Below, one piece after another: positions 24,562 to 36,396 of a stretch of 64,000 bases of DNA (its first letter is position 1; each line of letters opens with the position of its first letter). The stretch covers positions 14,388,597-14,452,596 of the forward strand of contig CM026421.1 of NCBI GenBank assembly GCA_014871385.1. The letters run 5' to 3'. The position numbers and the translations under genes are program-made. Source of the stretch: Ceratodon purpureus (taxonomy: Eukaryota > Streptophyta > Bryopsida > Pseudoditrichales > Ditrichaceae). A model generated the notes under the pieces. That model was not told the origin of the DNA, ran no database searches, and saw only the letters and a list, made by a program, of their open reading frames with translations.

Positions 24562-26697
24562 CTACGAGGGCACTGAAAACTGCAACAGCTCTGGTAAGTG
24601 GGCATTTGTGTATTTGGTCCGTTTAGATTCTCTTCTCTTCTTTTTCTGTGGCTTTGGAATCTGGGATCGTGGAACTCCTGCCATTGCCTCTCTTCGTGCT
24701 GAATTTGTGGCCGGCTTCATGCCTGCTTTTTGCAATTCTCTCTCCACATCCATAAACTCTCGTGGTGTATCTATTCCCCTTATCAATTGTTTCAAATCTT
24801 CATCCACCTGTTCATAGTAAGAGAATACAAATCCACATGCACACTTCAGTTGTGAATTGCACGAAGACATGAAAAAATAGAATACCATAATAATGACTAA
24901 AACGGATAGCTAACACCGACCATCATTTACACCAGACGCTAGCATGCAAGCAGCTGATATCTACGTCGAGTGACACCGAAGACAAAAGTAAAACATCACG
25001 ACCAGTGTTGGGGAGATAACGACAAGTTTTGACAAACAGAAGTTAAGAGTAGGGAGTTGCAAGGCCACAAAAACTACAACCATAACAAGGACGATTTAGG
25101 GATAGCGTTTTTCAATACCGTGATAACAATTTTGGGATCATTTGGATAGACAATTTCCTCTTGAGAATCACTATTCATCAACACCCAGACTTTCCCGGTT
25201 GCCTTGAGATCCTGCAAATCAGTACAAAGAACTAGCAAGTCAGACGGCATTTTCAATGCTCAGCAACCTAAAACAGACTCAACAAAATAAACAAGCGAAT
25301 AGGTTAAAAGACACCCACATGCAAGGACACTTGCATGCATCTAAGTTGTCTGCAACAATTATACACTCAGGCAAAGAAATATACAAGATGGACATACCTT
25401 TAAGCGGCTAAATTGAGTTCCACTCCTGAACTAAATGCCATAACCACTTGCAAGGATTGCAAATGAGACATTGCACAACAGTATAATCGCTGCCTAAGCA
25501 TCAACCATGAATACCTGCACATCAGCCTGAATTCCTGGATACGAGTCTTTCAAGTCACCCATGGGAACCCCTTCAGGAAGCTTTCTCACGAGAACAAGAA
25601 GCTCGTCCTTGTTTTTCAGGTCGTGCTTTGACTGCCACAGCACATCATCACAGTTCGTAAGGAAATTAAACCAAAATTAGTTCGAGCAATCGAAATGGAC
25701 TATTTTATACATCTGTATCATCAGACAATGAAATGCGACAGCAGTTCTCCCTTTGTCGATATGAATCTTTCATGAACAAAGGGAAGTAAAGACTGTCCAA
25801 GGGCTTATTTACTGCAACCAAAAGACTCATCCAAAAAAATTACACAACGTCCGATAGAGGCTGGGTTGAGAAAAAAGGCAGGTTTAAGCATGGACGCAGG
25901 GGGTTGTAGGTTGCAAATGGGAACAGACAGGGTTTGAGTTGAACATAGAAACTGGATGGGGGTTAAGCATAGAAACTGGGCTGAGTGAAAACCTTGTAAG
26001 CGAACCGCTGCCCGTCGAACGAAACTTTTACATTGCTCTTTAAACTCTCAAACACATCCTTGTTATGTTTCACGTCAACAAAGCAGAGATCATTAATCTC
26101 CTCAGGCAAAAGCGACTGTCGTGTCTGCAAACGCCAACCAACACGACAAAGTCAAAACCCACCCTAAAATCCAAATTCTTATCAAATTTTCAAAGAACAC
26201 CATAAAACATCAGAAGACAGTGCTCTCAATCTAGAACCACAGCCGCACCACACGCCCGCGAATGAATTTCACCAACCCCAAAACCCTAATTCACATCACC
26301 GCGAAATTCACTTCACCTACGCAGCAACCAAGGCCTCATTCCAAAACTCACTAAGCGAAATTCAACACGCCAAACCCCATCCAACACGCAGGGCGAGGAA
26401 ATCGCACAAGTCACACAGGTCGCACACCTCTAGCAAAAGATCAAGCACACGCTTAATCTGCGCCCCGACAGGAGACTTCTGAATCGTCGCAATCTGCTGC
26501 AGCTTCTCCGTGTCATTCGTAAACGAGAACCGCTGCGCGAGCGGCACCAGCGGCTGCGATCGAGGAGGCGGAACCGGCGCTTTCCGCGACGCGGATGTCG
26601 ATGCTGGCTTCGTCGGCCGCGTCGGCAAAGTCGCAAGCGACGCCTGCAGCTTCTCCTGCTGCTTTGTAAACTGCGCAAGCTTCTGCGCTAACGCCAT
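24562..26697 (-). CDS. Transcription initiation factor IIE subunit beta
   Basis: TFIIE beta pairs with TFIIE alpha to recruit and regulate TFIIH and stabilise the open promoter in RNA polymerase II initiation in the nucleus. Exons in coding order: 26697-26428, 26124-25993, 25631-25515, 25211-25119, 24807-24562. All joins are in phase 0 and give 285 residues, close to the usual plant length. The N-terminus is a Ser/Pro/Arg-rich linker (MALAQKLAQFTKQQEKLQAS), followed by the winged-helix core (VGAQIKRVLDLLLE, then QSLLPEEINDL and LVLVRKLPEGVPMGDLKDSY). The basic C-terminal tail has KPQKKKRRESKRTKYTNAHL followed by PELL, a hallmark of the family. The start is the first ATG after a GC-rich leader. 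It converges on the clathrin gene. Confidence 0.9.
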
Positions 26698-27640
26698 CCC
26701 TCCCCCTCCCCTCCCCCTCCCCGCTCAATTCCTCCTCCCAATTCCTACCCCTCCTAACCCTAACCCCACCCACCCCGATCTCCTCCCACACGATCCCTTA
26801 TGGAAAAATCTCAAACACAGGGCGATCAGTGACGAGTCTGCTTTCACCACATGCTGGCTTTCAATTGTCGCAACGTCGTAGAAAGGCGACGCATGAACCT
26901 GCGACAAATTGTGATTGATTGTCCGAAACAGCGACGGCGAGCTTCAACCTCACTCGCAAGTTCAAAGTTCGGCCCACACGCCAACCTTCGCAGACACAAC
27001 TTAACTCCACGGATCGCATCAAGCCATCCTCATGAAGCCCGGCACCCCAATCCCGTCACTGCTCCAAAACCACTATTATCTACCAATCAACATACGTCCC
27101 AAACTCTTGAATCTACCTGGTATAAAGATGTGTGACGTCTTTTTGTACAGTGACGGCGTTTCGTACAACCATCTGGTGTCGACCGAAATCATCCTGGAAT
27201 CCGCGTACGTTGTTCGTTTTCGAGGGTGGATGTAAAGCAATAAAACGTCGACTAAAACCTACGTGGGAGGGATGATAACCTATAAGGTGTTGATGTGGAC
27301 GTATTATAGGTCGACGATGAGAATGTATGTTACGGTGGCGTGGACGATTGGGTGATGATGGTGATATTTTGCGCATGCTCTAAGACTCATTTAGAGTGGG
27401 ATGCTATGTGAAAGATTATTTCGAAGGCTTACTTCTTCAATAGGCCACGTATATAGAGAAGATTCTTTGCGGGCTTCGGCATCTTGATTCTCAATGAAGG
27501 AGTCCACTTGTGGCGTGACACTGAAACACCATTGGTTGAAGTTACTCTTTGTCGCCGTATCGTAGACTTGTTCATCATTCTTATGCGCAGATATTTTCTT
27601 TATGACCAATCTCGCAAGTTGTTACATGCAAAGTCCCTAA
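26698..27640. other. TFIIE beta upstream region, otherwise empty
   Basis: The first 200 bases include the C-rich leader and presumed promoter of TFIIE beta, with a CCTAACCCTAACC stretch. The rest, to the Copia relic, contains only short frames without resemblance to known proteins. Confidence 0.5.
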
Positions 27641-28235
27641 ATTCTCCATTTTCAGGTGGTTCAGGGAATTATCCGATATTCACGGATTTATCCGAACTAT
27701 AGCATTTTCTTTGGCAAGGGGGAGGAAGACATATTCCAAGGATACTCTAATGCTAACTACGTGCTAGACGCTAATGACAGGTGCTTAATCGAAGGATGTC
27801 TTTTCCTTTCTAGGCAAAATGCCTGTCTCATGGAGCTGTAATAACAAACAACTACCAGTAGCTATAGCTGCAGGTTTGAATACTGAGCGTTATGTCGTTA
27901 TGCGTGTGAGGCAGTTTGGCTTTGGTTAATCCGTCAAGAGCTTAAAGTCAATGCCTCTCGACCAACATTCATTGGCGAAGACAATCAGAGTACAATCAAG
28001 CTTACAAAGAATCATCTATTCCATAATTCTACCAAATACTTCGAAGTAGATTGGCACTTCTCTCGTTAGAAAGTTGAGAGAGAGGAAATCTCAGTTGAGT
28101 ATGTTCCTACAGATGATCAGCCTGCTAACATGCTCACCAAAGCGTTGGCTAAAACCAAGTTTCAGATTGCCAAAGAGGGACTCCAAATGTTCACACCAAA
28201 AGAGACTCTTGAATTCTTCAACATCTCTAGACAAT
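27640..28235 (+). pseudogene. Ty1/Copia retrotransposon relic (end of RT and RNase H)
   Basis: Across shifted frames the sequence reads as the 3' end of a Copia pol gene. IYPNYSIFFGKGEEDIFQGY followed by SNANYV matches the start of the RNase H region, PTFIGEDNQSTIKLTKN the EDN motif block, and KVEREEISVEYVPTDDQPAN plus MLTKAL the C-terminal signature. Stops (for example after CLMEL and within HFSR*KVER) and frameshifts show that it is dead. No upstream integrase or reverse transcriptase core is present, so only the 3' portion survives. An LTR to the right was not delimited. Confidence 0.85.
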
Positions 28236-28239
28236 AAGC

Positions 28240-30558
28240 CGATTATTGAAGTTCCTCTTCAAATGTAGACAATTCGTCTTCAAATGCGTGTCGCTCCAAA
28301 AGCCTTACGAGCTAGATGATGTCTAGAAAGATCATCAAGATTCAAAGAGAGACCAAAAGGCCTGCAACTACTCAATTGTCCTTTTTTATTTTCATTGTTA
28401 CTTTGTGTTTTCTCTAGAAGAGACAAAAGGTCAATCAAAAACACTCTTGTCAATTCATGTCTGATATCTCACCAGTAAATGCAAGCTTGCTTGTCGTTGC
28501 CAGTCCATTGTTTTTGTTGGTTGATTCACTACCTTTTGTGCCTTTCGTGCGCAAGAGGGAATGTTGAATTGTGTGCCCACTCAGGTCATGAACCTAGCAA
28601 CTCCTTGTGTTCCGACACGAGAACGTGTACACAAGAACGTGTTGGGCTCCACCCCTTGTCTTCCTTCTTATTCGATGCTCAAGGTTATTTATGTGGTTAC
28701 ATCTCTTCAGTTACTATACTTATTGTTCCCATAGTGAATTTTGTGTGTGTATGTTCTCACTACAAATATGAGTGATATTATCGATGCCATATGTACCAAA
28801 TTTTAGTTGTGGTCATATTAGAGATGTCTAATTGTCATGATTGCTAGTTCTAGTGTCATAAAGTGTTGAAAATAATTTACCGCACAGTAATATAACAAAA
28901 TATCTCAGCCTTCTATGAATTGCCATTTAGTATTTAATGTACTCATTCATTTGGTTCACCATTTAGCATTCATTATGTAGCAAGAAACCTCAATTTTACT
29001 ATGATTTTGTCAAGAAATAAGGCCATGTGAAAGGTAGGGTGAATAACATGAACCCCTAAAGAACAATCATCCACATTTGGGCTTTTTTGGAATTTGGGCA
29101 TGTACCTATGAATGCAATTTACATCGGGATTTTCTGAAATTTTTATTGAAGGTGGGCCGTTCAGAGATCTTCGTGTGCGTATTTTTATTTTTCAATTCCG
29201 ACATCGGGATCAAAAGTTATGAAGGTTTAAGTGTCAAACAATGCTCGTTGGGCAGCTGCTGAAATTATCTAAGCCACTGTGAATGAAGCAAATTCTGCCC
29301 AAAACTGCCCAAAGACGAAACTTTGAAATTCCAACAAAAATTGAGATTTTAATATTTTTCAAAAATAACAAGACGTGTGGGACCATAAGGTTCACACACA
29401 AATACAAAACTTGGAGCAAGTCAAAACCAAAGTAAATGGTTTAAGGTACAAGTATGAACATATACAAGTAGAAAAATAAGTGCATCAAGCCAAGAACTTA
29501 TGGCATTGCATTTCCAAGGTTTTATGGTTCCGAAATTTTGTGACAATTTTGAAATATGAATACAGGTTTCACCATCAATGTATGTTGTAATACCTTACTA
29601 ATATAATTTTTCAACTTATGAATTTATAGCAGCATATATTTTAACAATTTTGTCGCAGTTGAAAATTTTTGTTAATAAATTTGTGAAGATATATATTGTA
29701 GCAGTGTGTTGATGACTAAAATTGATGCATGACCAGGCTAAATGTGAAATGAACACTTTCTTTGTATCTTTGAATAGATTTGGTATTTTCAATCACACTA
29801 TTTTACAACCTCGCACAAGAGAATTGCATTCAGGTCTCCTAAAATGATGATGATTTTATATGTCTCTGCAATTTTTACTTCTAAATGGGAAGATCTCTCC
29901 ACACTCCAATATTATTATTCCAAAATCACATATTTGCACAAGATAAAACAGCATATGATAGTCAAAATGATTAGTGTGCCTTGTTGCCATTGTTGAATTT
30001 TTTTCTAAAATTCCACATAAAGACAAATGTCAAAAATGGATAGTGGAAATGAAATTTTATTTTTTAGACAAAGTATGAATTTGTTATGAATTTTGAAGTG
30101 TGTGCTCTCCAATTGACCCAAAACAATCTTTACACTATCTCCAAATCAAGAAAAAGTGTATCTATAAAGGCCATCTAATTCATCTATAATGGTTAGTAAA
30201 TGTGACAAATCCCAATTGTTTGAACTCTATTAAAAAGTCTGTTTTGATTGAATATGAATAATCACCTCAGTAATTTTTGCTGCAAACGAACGGTACACAA
30301 CATTCCTTACTTTTCCTGATCACTGCACATGGAGACATTGTGTTCACAAAACATGTGACAACAAGAGCACCGCCAGCATCAAAATGTTGAAAACACACAT
30401 TTGCTAGACTCTTCAATCACCTAGATTATTTGGTGCTTTCTAGAGGTTTGAAGAGAAAGATGACTGATTACATTTCCATCACAAATTTATTCTAATCCCT
30501 ATGAATTTTTGAAATAGATGCCAAAAGAATCTTATCTATAAAGTTTTTTTCTTGCCTT
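28240..30558. other. AT-rich intergenic region
   Basis: The first few hundred bases may contain the LTR of the adjacent Copia relic, but I could not find its ends. The remainder is AT-rich with no supported gene, RNA or repeat. Confidence 0.4.
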
Positions 30559-30907
30559 CTATCCTATCCCTTGCGATAAACCTTGCCCTCGTCTTAATGA
30601 CGAGGGCCCCCAACCAGGGCTGTCATTGGAGGGGGCAAAAAGCCCCCTATATTTTGCATGTTGATGAAAAAAAAATTAAAATTTTAAAAAAATTTAAAAA
30701 ATATATAAACTAACTAAAATAAATCTAGTGGGTCCCCTTTTGACTAATTCGGGGTCCCCGGTTTCATTAAAAATAAAAAAAATACTAAAAAAGGGCCGCA
30801 GAGCCCCTAAAAATAGATCAGGGAGGAAAGGAGAAAGGGGAGGAGGAGGGGGAGGGCCTGCCTCGTCATTAAGACGAGGGCGAAGTTTATTGCAAAGGCT
30901 ATCCTAT
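30559..30907. mobile_element. Mutator-type MITE with 9-bp target duplication
   Basis: The element body 30568-30898 (331 bp) has 38-bp terminal inverted repeats with 34 matches. Both share the inner block GCCCTCGTCTTAATGACGAG, and the ends start CCCTTGCGATAAAC and CCTTTGCAATAAAC. It is flanked by perfect 9-bp direct repeats CTATCCTAT at 30559-30567 and 30899-30907, the target-site size of the Mutator superfamily. No transposase is encoded, so it is non-autonomous. A 62-aa open frame inside is incidental. Confidence 0.92.
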
Positions 30908-31019
30908 CTAAGATAAAGAAGTGGTAAAATTGTATGTGTCTTTACCTTTCTATACATTTATCCTTTAGTAAAGCTAAAGATTTCTATACATTCAAAATTT
31001 TCACAACTATGTTTACTCT

Positions 31020-31680
31020 TTATTATTAAGTATGTTATGCTTCACTAGATTGAAGCCATCAACAGTAAGTTTTCTAGGTAGCATAACATATTTACTTTCT
31101 CTTACTCTAGATAACAAAACATATGTTAATCCCGGTATGAATACGTTGCAAATCTTGATAATCACTTTTGCAGCACCAGTGGCTCCTTGAGCTTTATGTT
31201 TAGTTATGGCATATGCCTAAACCAACAAAAATGTAGACTTAAAATATTTTTCTGTATAGGTGTACTTAAACTTTGTCTTTTTTTTCTTTAATTTTGTTTT
31301 GTAGCTCGATTCTAATATACCTATTGTAATTCCTTCAACACTTGTATCTTCCTTAAGATGAATAGCTTCTACTTGCTCATTTCAATATTGTTGACTCCTT
31401 TTTGAATGTTGATATTGTCCAAAACCATGACGAGCCCACTTAGCGACTTTTTTCAATTAGTTGAATTTAGGGTCATCTATTCAATCAATCAGTTCTTCAA
31501 TATGGAATGCATTAGAGTCAATGGGCACTAAGAATACTTCACTAGGATTTGTGTTGTCTAGTCACTATCTCTGGTGGAATTGATTTTCATAGAAAACTTA
31601 GAAATTACGGAGTCTCGACGAGTTTTGCTTGGCTTCATTTTTGTGACTTCACATGATGCGTTTCACTTGAATTTCAAGTG
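31020..31680 (-). pseudogene. PIF1/Helitron-type DNA helicase relic
   Basis: On the minus strand AYAITKHKAQGAT matches the conserved T-x-HKxQGxT block, and FIPGLTYVLLSRVRES the YVALSRVR motif of PIF1-like superfamily 1 helicases. It is followed by LPRKLTVDGFN. Upstream NEQVEAIHLKEDTSVEGITI fits the insert region before these motifs, and VMVLDNINIQKGVNN in another frame fits the block before that. A TAG at about 31216-31218 and frame changes near 31.4 kb show decay. The N-terminal Walker motifs are not visible, so only the C-terminal part is supported. Such helicases are encoded by Helitrons and by related mobile genes. Confidence 0.75.
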
Positions 31681-32289
31681 ATTAGTTTCTATTCAATGGT
31701 GCTAATGATTTGCATATGCTAGTTGTTGGGCTATGTATTAACAAACCGTATCTCTTTGGTCATTGATTTGCACTTTTTTTGTAGAATCTCCTTGTCTTGT
31801 CTTGAAATGACAATAAAGGTGTGCTAACTTATGATACTCTCACTAATAATTAAAATGATTTTATTTACTTTCGACAATATGGTTGTGGATTCGAGATGAG
31901 GATTTAAACAGCGTGTGTCGGTGGTTTTTCTGAAGATGTATCAGCTCCTACCTTGTATCCTATACTTTAGTTTCAACTTTCTCCAAGTTTTGAATTTGTA
32001 GGTGAACCTTGGAGGTCCAATAAAAACTTTGCACTTTCTACGGTATCTATGAACACATTGGTGAAAATCGAAAATATCCGGATGAGTTGCACCTACAATC
32101 AAAATATCTAAATTCGTAAGTCTTTATTGTAAGTTTGAATACAATATTGTTAAGGTAGCCGGAAACCTCTATAGCAAGTGGTAGCAATCCTATAGCAGTG
32201 TATACGTATGAGCCACAAAAATGTCTGACTTAACGTGTTTGAGCCATTGCCCAAGCTATCATTGTTGTCTTTAATGAACATAAACTCTT

Positions 32290-32625
32290 CGCTCCCAGAC
32301 ACAACCCCTAAAGTTCCTTGACTATGTTTCACCAAAAAACCCTCCAGAACTGCCATTTTCAATGTAAAAAGCATGAATGACTAAAACATCATTTTTTTCT
32401 AATGCTAACCGTAAGATCTTTAACTAGATTATTTTAATAGACAGCTCAAATTTTTTTCAATATAATCGACCGTAGAGATTAGAAGATTATAGAAATTAAA
32501 ATTTGAAAACAAACTTTTTGACAAGATTTTTGACTAGGTTGACACACTCTAACTTTTTTTTTCTTAGGGTTTTTTGCATTAAGGATTTTGGGGGTTTAGT
32601 GCATGTCAAAGAAGACTATGTTAGA
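32290..32625 (-). repeat. Dispersed repeat B, copy 1 (inverted)
   Basis: In reverse complement this aligns with 34843-35160. Shared blocks are TAGTCTTCTTTGAC(A/G)TGCA, CCCCCAAAATCC, AGATCTTACGGTTAG and GAACTTTAGGGGTT. Its outer part (CTTGACTATGTTTCACCAAA) also recurs at 52171-52222. No coding capacity is seen. Confidence 0.7.
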
Positions 32626-33618
32626 TAATTGTATTAAAAAATTTACTCTCAAAAGTCAAGTGTAGCATGTTGAAAACAATATTTTTATTAAGTTGTATAC
32701 ACAAGAATGCTAAATCTTATTTTTTATCTAGAAATTCCATTATTTGATTTAAGTCCCAATCCAAACGGTCAAAGTAAAGATTGATGTCCATCCTTTTACT
32801 AGAAAAAAAAACTTGAAATAATACTTTTTCTAACTTTTAGGAAGGAAAGAAGAAGTTTTTTTAGTACAGTACCCGAAACAGTAAGAAAACTTTGATATTT
32901 TGTGGAGTGAACATTATGCACTCAAAGTTGTTTTTTTGAAGAAACTTCAAAGATGACATCATGAAGTATTTATAGAAATATTTTCAGAGATAATTGATGT
33001 ATTTAGCATGGCTGGCCAAATTGCCTATCGAACAGCTTTTTCCACTTCGGGTACCGTAACTATTTTTATAAATGTCCAATCCAAAAAAAAAATTCCCTCA
33101 AAGTTCTTGTTATGACCTACATTCACAAAAAGTTTAAAAAAATCTTGACTTTAATTGAAGCCACAAGTACATGCCTGAATTTTAAAAAAGCCCATTCTAG
33201 GACAATTGTCCTTTAGGGGTTAACTAACCGTTCCTTTCGTCCTTGACGCATCTTTGCAGCGCTTTTTCAAATGCAGCATGTTCTCCGATGTAGTTGGGTG
33301 AAGAAGCTGGTCATTTTGTATCAATCTAGTCTTCAAGAGTAATTATTCCAATCCATGATTGGGCACAAACTAACATTCTGAGTACAACTGAATTCAACCT
33401 CCTACATCAAGATTTACACTTAAATAAATTAATGTCAAAACAAACATAGACTTATAAAATACAGGGCTAGCGCACTCACCCAACGTGTCACATCTACACA
33501 TGTGCATGTATAAAAATATAAGCGCATACGAGGATAAAAGATGGTCGTTAACTTTTTACAATAGCATAACACCAGACGAATAATTAGATCAACGAGAGTG
33601 AGCATGGCAATAATTACA

Positions 33619-33900
33619 GAAGAAATTACAAATTCAAGCAATAGTGTTACACAACTTTTTCAAAACAAAAACAGAGATTTCTTTGAACCCCGTAGTTTCC
33701 TACTAAGGTTGAAGTTAGACAGCAACATCCCAAAACATAGACAAGACAATGCACACCTAAAATAATTAACAATAGTAAAACTTAGGGGAAAAAAAGCACA
33801 TTTCAAATCTCAAATAGCCTACCTAGTGACCCCACAACGATTCTCTGTTGGAGAATGAAAACACAAAATAAGTAATAAGTAAAACCAGCCAACATCTATA
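33619..33900 (+). repeat. Dispersed repeat A, copy 2 (left part)
   Basis: Matches 1041-1320 in the same orientation. The alignment breaks abruptly at 33900, where a 380-bp element has inserted, and resumes at 34281. Confidence 0.85.
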
Positions 33901-34284
33901 GTTGCCTACAAGAAAAATGAGGGTAAATTCTTTGCCAAAATCTAATTGCAATATAGAAATATCTGTTTTACAAAATTATTTGCATAATAACTTTTCATTG
34001 GATTCTTCATAGATGAAAACTTTGTTACTCAATGGAGTGATTTTTAATGCAAAAGATGTGTGTATGTATGTTCCTTACATATCTTTGCAATCAAATTTTA
34101 AAAAGTCATCACTAGAAATTAGAATTTTACTTTTTTGAAATTGAAACTTGGTACTCTTGAGTGGGATTGGCTAAGAATTGAGTGATAATTTTGCAAGATA
34201 ACATGGACCAATTTTATTGTATGTTATTTACAAATATTTGAATGCATCAAAAAGCATCACTCATCTTTCTTGTAGGCGATTATA
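33897..34284. mobile_element. MITE nested in repeat A, TATA target duplication
   Basis: The body 33901-34280 (380 bp) begins GTTGCCTACAAGAAAAATGA and, read from the other end, begins ATCGCCTACAAGAAAGATGA. The terminal inverted repeats are thus about 20 bp with few mismatches. It is flanked by TATA on both sides. Copy 1 of the host repeat (1041-1360) lacks this sequence, which confirms an insertion. The short TA-type target suggests a Tc1/mariner or PIF/Harbinger-like origin. No coding capacity is visible. Confidence 0.85.
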
Positions 34285-34330
34285 CTGTACAGTTCAGAGC
34301 CCCCTTGAAGCTCAAGTCCCTGCCCAATAA
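34281..34330 (+). repeat. Dispersed repeat A, copy 2 (right part)
   Basis: TGTACAGTTCAGAGCC and the following 30 bases continue the alignment to copy 1 (TGTACAGTTTAGAGCC at about 1321) beyond the nested MITE. Confidence 0.7.
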
Positions 34331-34440
34331 TTAAAGTGACTTTTTAAATTAAAATTAACGTTTGCTTAAAAACAAAAGTGCTATGTAATGCTGCCAAGCA
34401 CGAGGGGGGGAGATTATAATTCCAACATAGTACTAGAAGG

Positions 34441-34645
34441 TCCTGCCACAATGGGGTTCGAACCCGCGATCTCTAAGTCTGCGAAATGACGCTTTTCAGC
34501 AGTTCTCTCTACGAAGCAGCACTTATCAACCAGGCTACCAGCGAATACTTTTGTGAGAATGTAGTGTCCTCATTGTGATCTAATCGAGCGTCTACGTTCC
34601 CAATGTTGGGAGCGTAGGCGCTTCCTTAAGGTCCCATAAAAATTT
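34441..34645 (-). mobile_element. tRNA-like (SINE-type) element, copy 2
   Basis: On the minus strand CGCTGGTAGCCTGGTTGATA (A-box-like) is followed about 60 bases later by GCGGGTTCGAACCCC, an excellent B-box/T-arm. The plus-strand right part 34597-34645 (GTTCCCAATGTTGGGAGCGT then CTTCCTTAAGGTCCCATAAA) is shared with the element at 2396-2561. The spacing with a long middle resembles a class II (Ser/Leu-type) tRNA, but no clean acceptor stem is found, so I call it a tRNA-derived repeat. Confidence 0.6.
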
Positions 34646-34842
34646 CTATGTATAAAGAAGGCAGTAGAGCATGTTCCTGCCGTTCAGATTTTTAATCCAA
34701 TTTTTTTCATATGCTATTTTTATTGTCCTAAAACGGCCTTTGTTTGTGAATTTCAGTATACCCCCTAGTGGAAAATGATTTTTTTGGCAACCTTCCACAA
34801 TTTTTTTAAATATAATTTTTTCTAACAAAATTAGCTAATTTA

Positions 34843-35160
34843 GTCTTCTTTGACGTGCATCAAAACCCCCAAAATCCATAATGCGAAAAAATGGTTTTTT
34901 GAGCCTTCAAAACTCTGCTGATCCCTTTTTGCGCAGGGAAAAAAAACTTGTTTTTCAACTTTGAACGATATGATCTTGCGATTGGTGAGGAATGGGTGTG
35001 TAAGATTTGGTGGACATGTAGACATAGAAGTTAGCTAAAAGATCTTACGGTTAGATGTACTAGAAAAGACCCCAAGTTTTTAAAATTCACCTTGCTTTGA
35101 AGAGGGGCTGTTTTGAGGCAGTTTTGATGAAATATACCCTCAGAACTTTAGGGGTTACTA
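34843..35160 (+). repeat. Dispersed repeat B, copy 2
   Basis: Diverged inverted partner of 32290-32625, about 2.2 kb away. Shared blocks run in the same order in reverse complement. Related motifs (CCGTAAGATCT, then TTGACCGT) appear again at 62389-62600. Confidence 0.65.
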
Positions 35161-35600
35161 TTTTTTGGTTTTAAATCTGAATTAAACCAATTAGTAATGT
35201 TCCTAGAAAATTTGGATGACATCCACCTTGTAGATTTATGCATTATAGTATGTATTTGTATAGTATTTGAAGGTGGAAAATCCAATCATCAATGTGAGGG
35301 CAGTTTTAAAATTAAATAAGATTTGGAATAAGTCTTCCAGAATCATAGATTGTCTTCCAAAAAATGGATTGTTATTTCATTGACAAAGTAAAGTTCCCAT
35401 GAATCAGATCAGCGAACAAATTTCTTAAAAGTAAAATTATTCTTACGAGCACAGAGAACACTTACCCTTCAAGGACCTTGGTGTCCTAACTAATAAATCA
35501 AATCAGCAATCATGCATCCCTGTGATTTTGCAGAATGCAGCAGGCATGGATCACACCCTGCACCACATATATTTCCTTCTGGCACCACTGTGACCTGTGC

Positions 35601-35656
35601 GTCCCCATTAGACACTGTCCCCATTAAACACTGTCCCCATTGAACACTGTCCCCAT
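35601..35656 (+). repeat. 16-bp tandem repeat
   Basis: Three and a half copies of GTCCCCATTARACACT lie head to tail with single-base differences. No function is inferred. Confidence 0.9.
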
Positions 35657-36204
35657 CCTCTCTTTTAGCCATCTCATTCTGTACATGTGCTCCTTGCTTG
35701 TCCAATACTTACCCGGAACAACGGACACAACCACACTCCATTCCAACATCGTACTAAATCTCAGCACTAACTTCACACCTCCAACACCAACCCGCTAAAC
35801 CATACCATTGTCATATAAAGCCACACATGCCTCACATTTCCGGAGTCCATTCTTCCTGAAAAGATACACTATCTCACCAATTGATCCAGATCCAACACAA
35901 CACAAAGTCTAAGAGCAAAGCCTCACCTGCAAACACCCATCAACCGGAAAAAAGCAACACTAAAGCTGGTGCCACCCAGATGCGAAAACCTGCTACCACG
36001 TGTCCCACAGTGAACACTGTATGCAATACCGTACACACTAATGTATGCCTCATCCCCACACCTCACCCAACCGCTTTACGCACAAAACAATTGCCAATCC
36101 ATGGATTCTTTCTTTGACTTTTTTTTTTCAACCTTTGAATACTGAACTCCCCAACAACTTGTCCCACTCCCTTCACCAGGTACCCAAACTAACGTAGGAG
36201 CACT

Positions 36205-36396
36205 CAAAATCGCCATTGTTCTAAAATCATTCAAATGTACCACATAAGCTCATTCCATGACTAAAATGTACGTAACTAGTACATCCCTTATTCACTATGA
36301 CCCCAAAAACTAAGCAATGTACTTGACACCTACATTTCAGCCGTGGAATGAGCTACCATAGTACATTTGAACGATTTTAGAACAATGGCAATTTTG
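36205..36396. mobile_element. Short hairpin (foldback) element
   Basis: Two arms of about 80 bases are inverted copies: CAAAATCGCCATTGTTCTAA on the left matches CAAAATTGCCATTGTTCTAA read from the right. The match continues through TTCAAATGTAC and AGCTCATTCCA and leaves a loop of only about 30 bases. No flanking duplication is obvious. It is most likely a foldback MITE. A transcribed copy would form a near-perfect stem able to yield small RNAs. Confidence 0.8.

Noticed and set aside
30728..30916. 62-codon basic frame
   Set aside because: Lies inside the Mutator-type MITE and runs through its inverted terminus.
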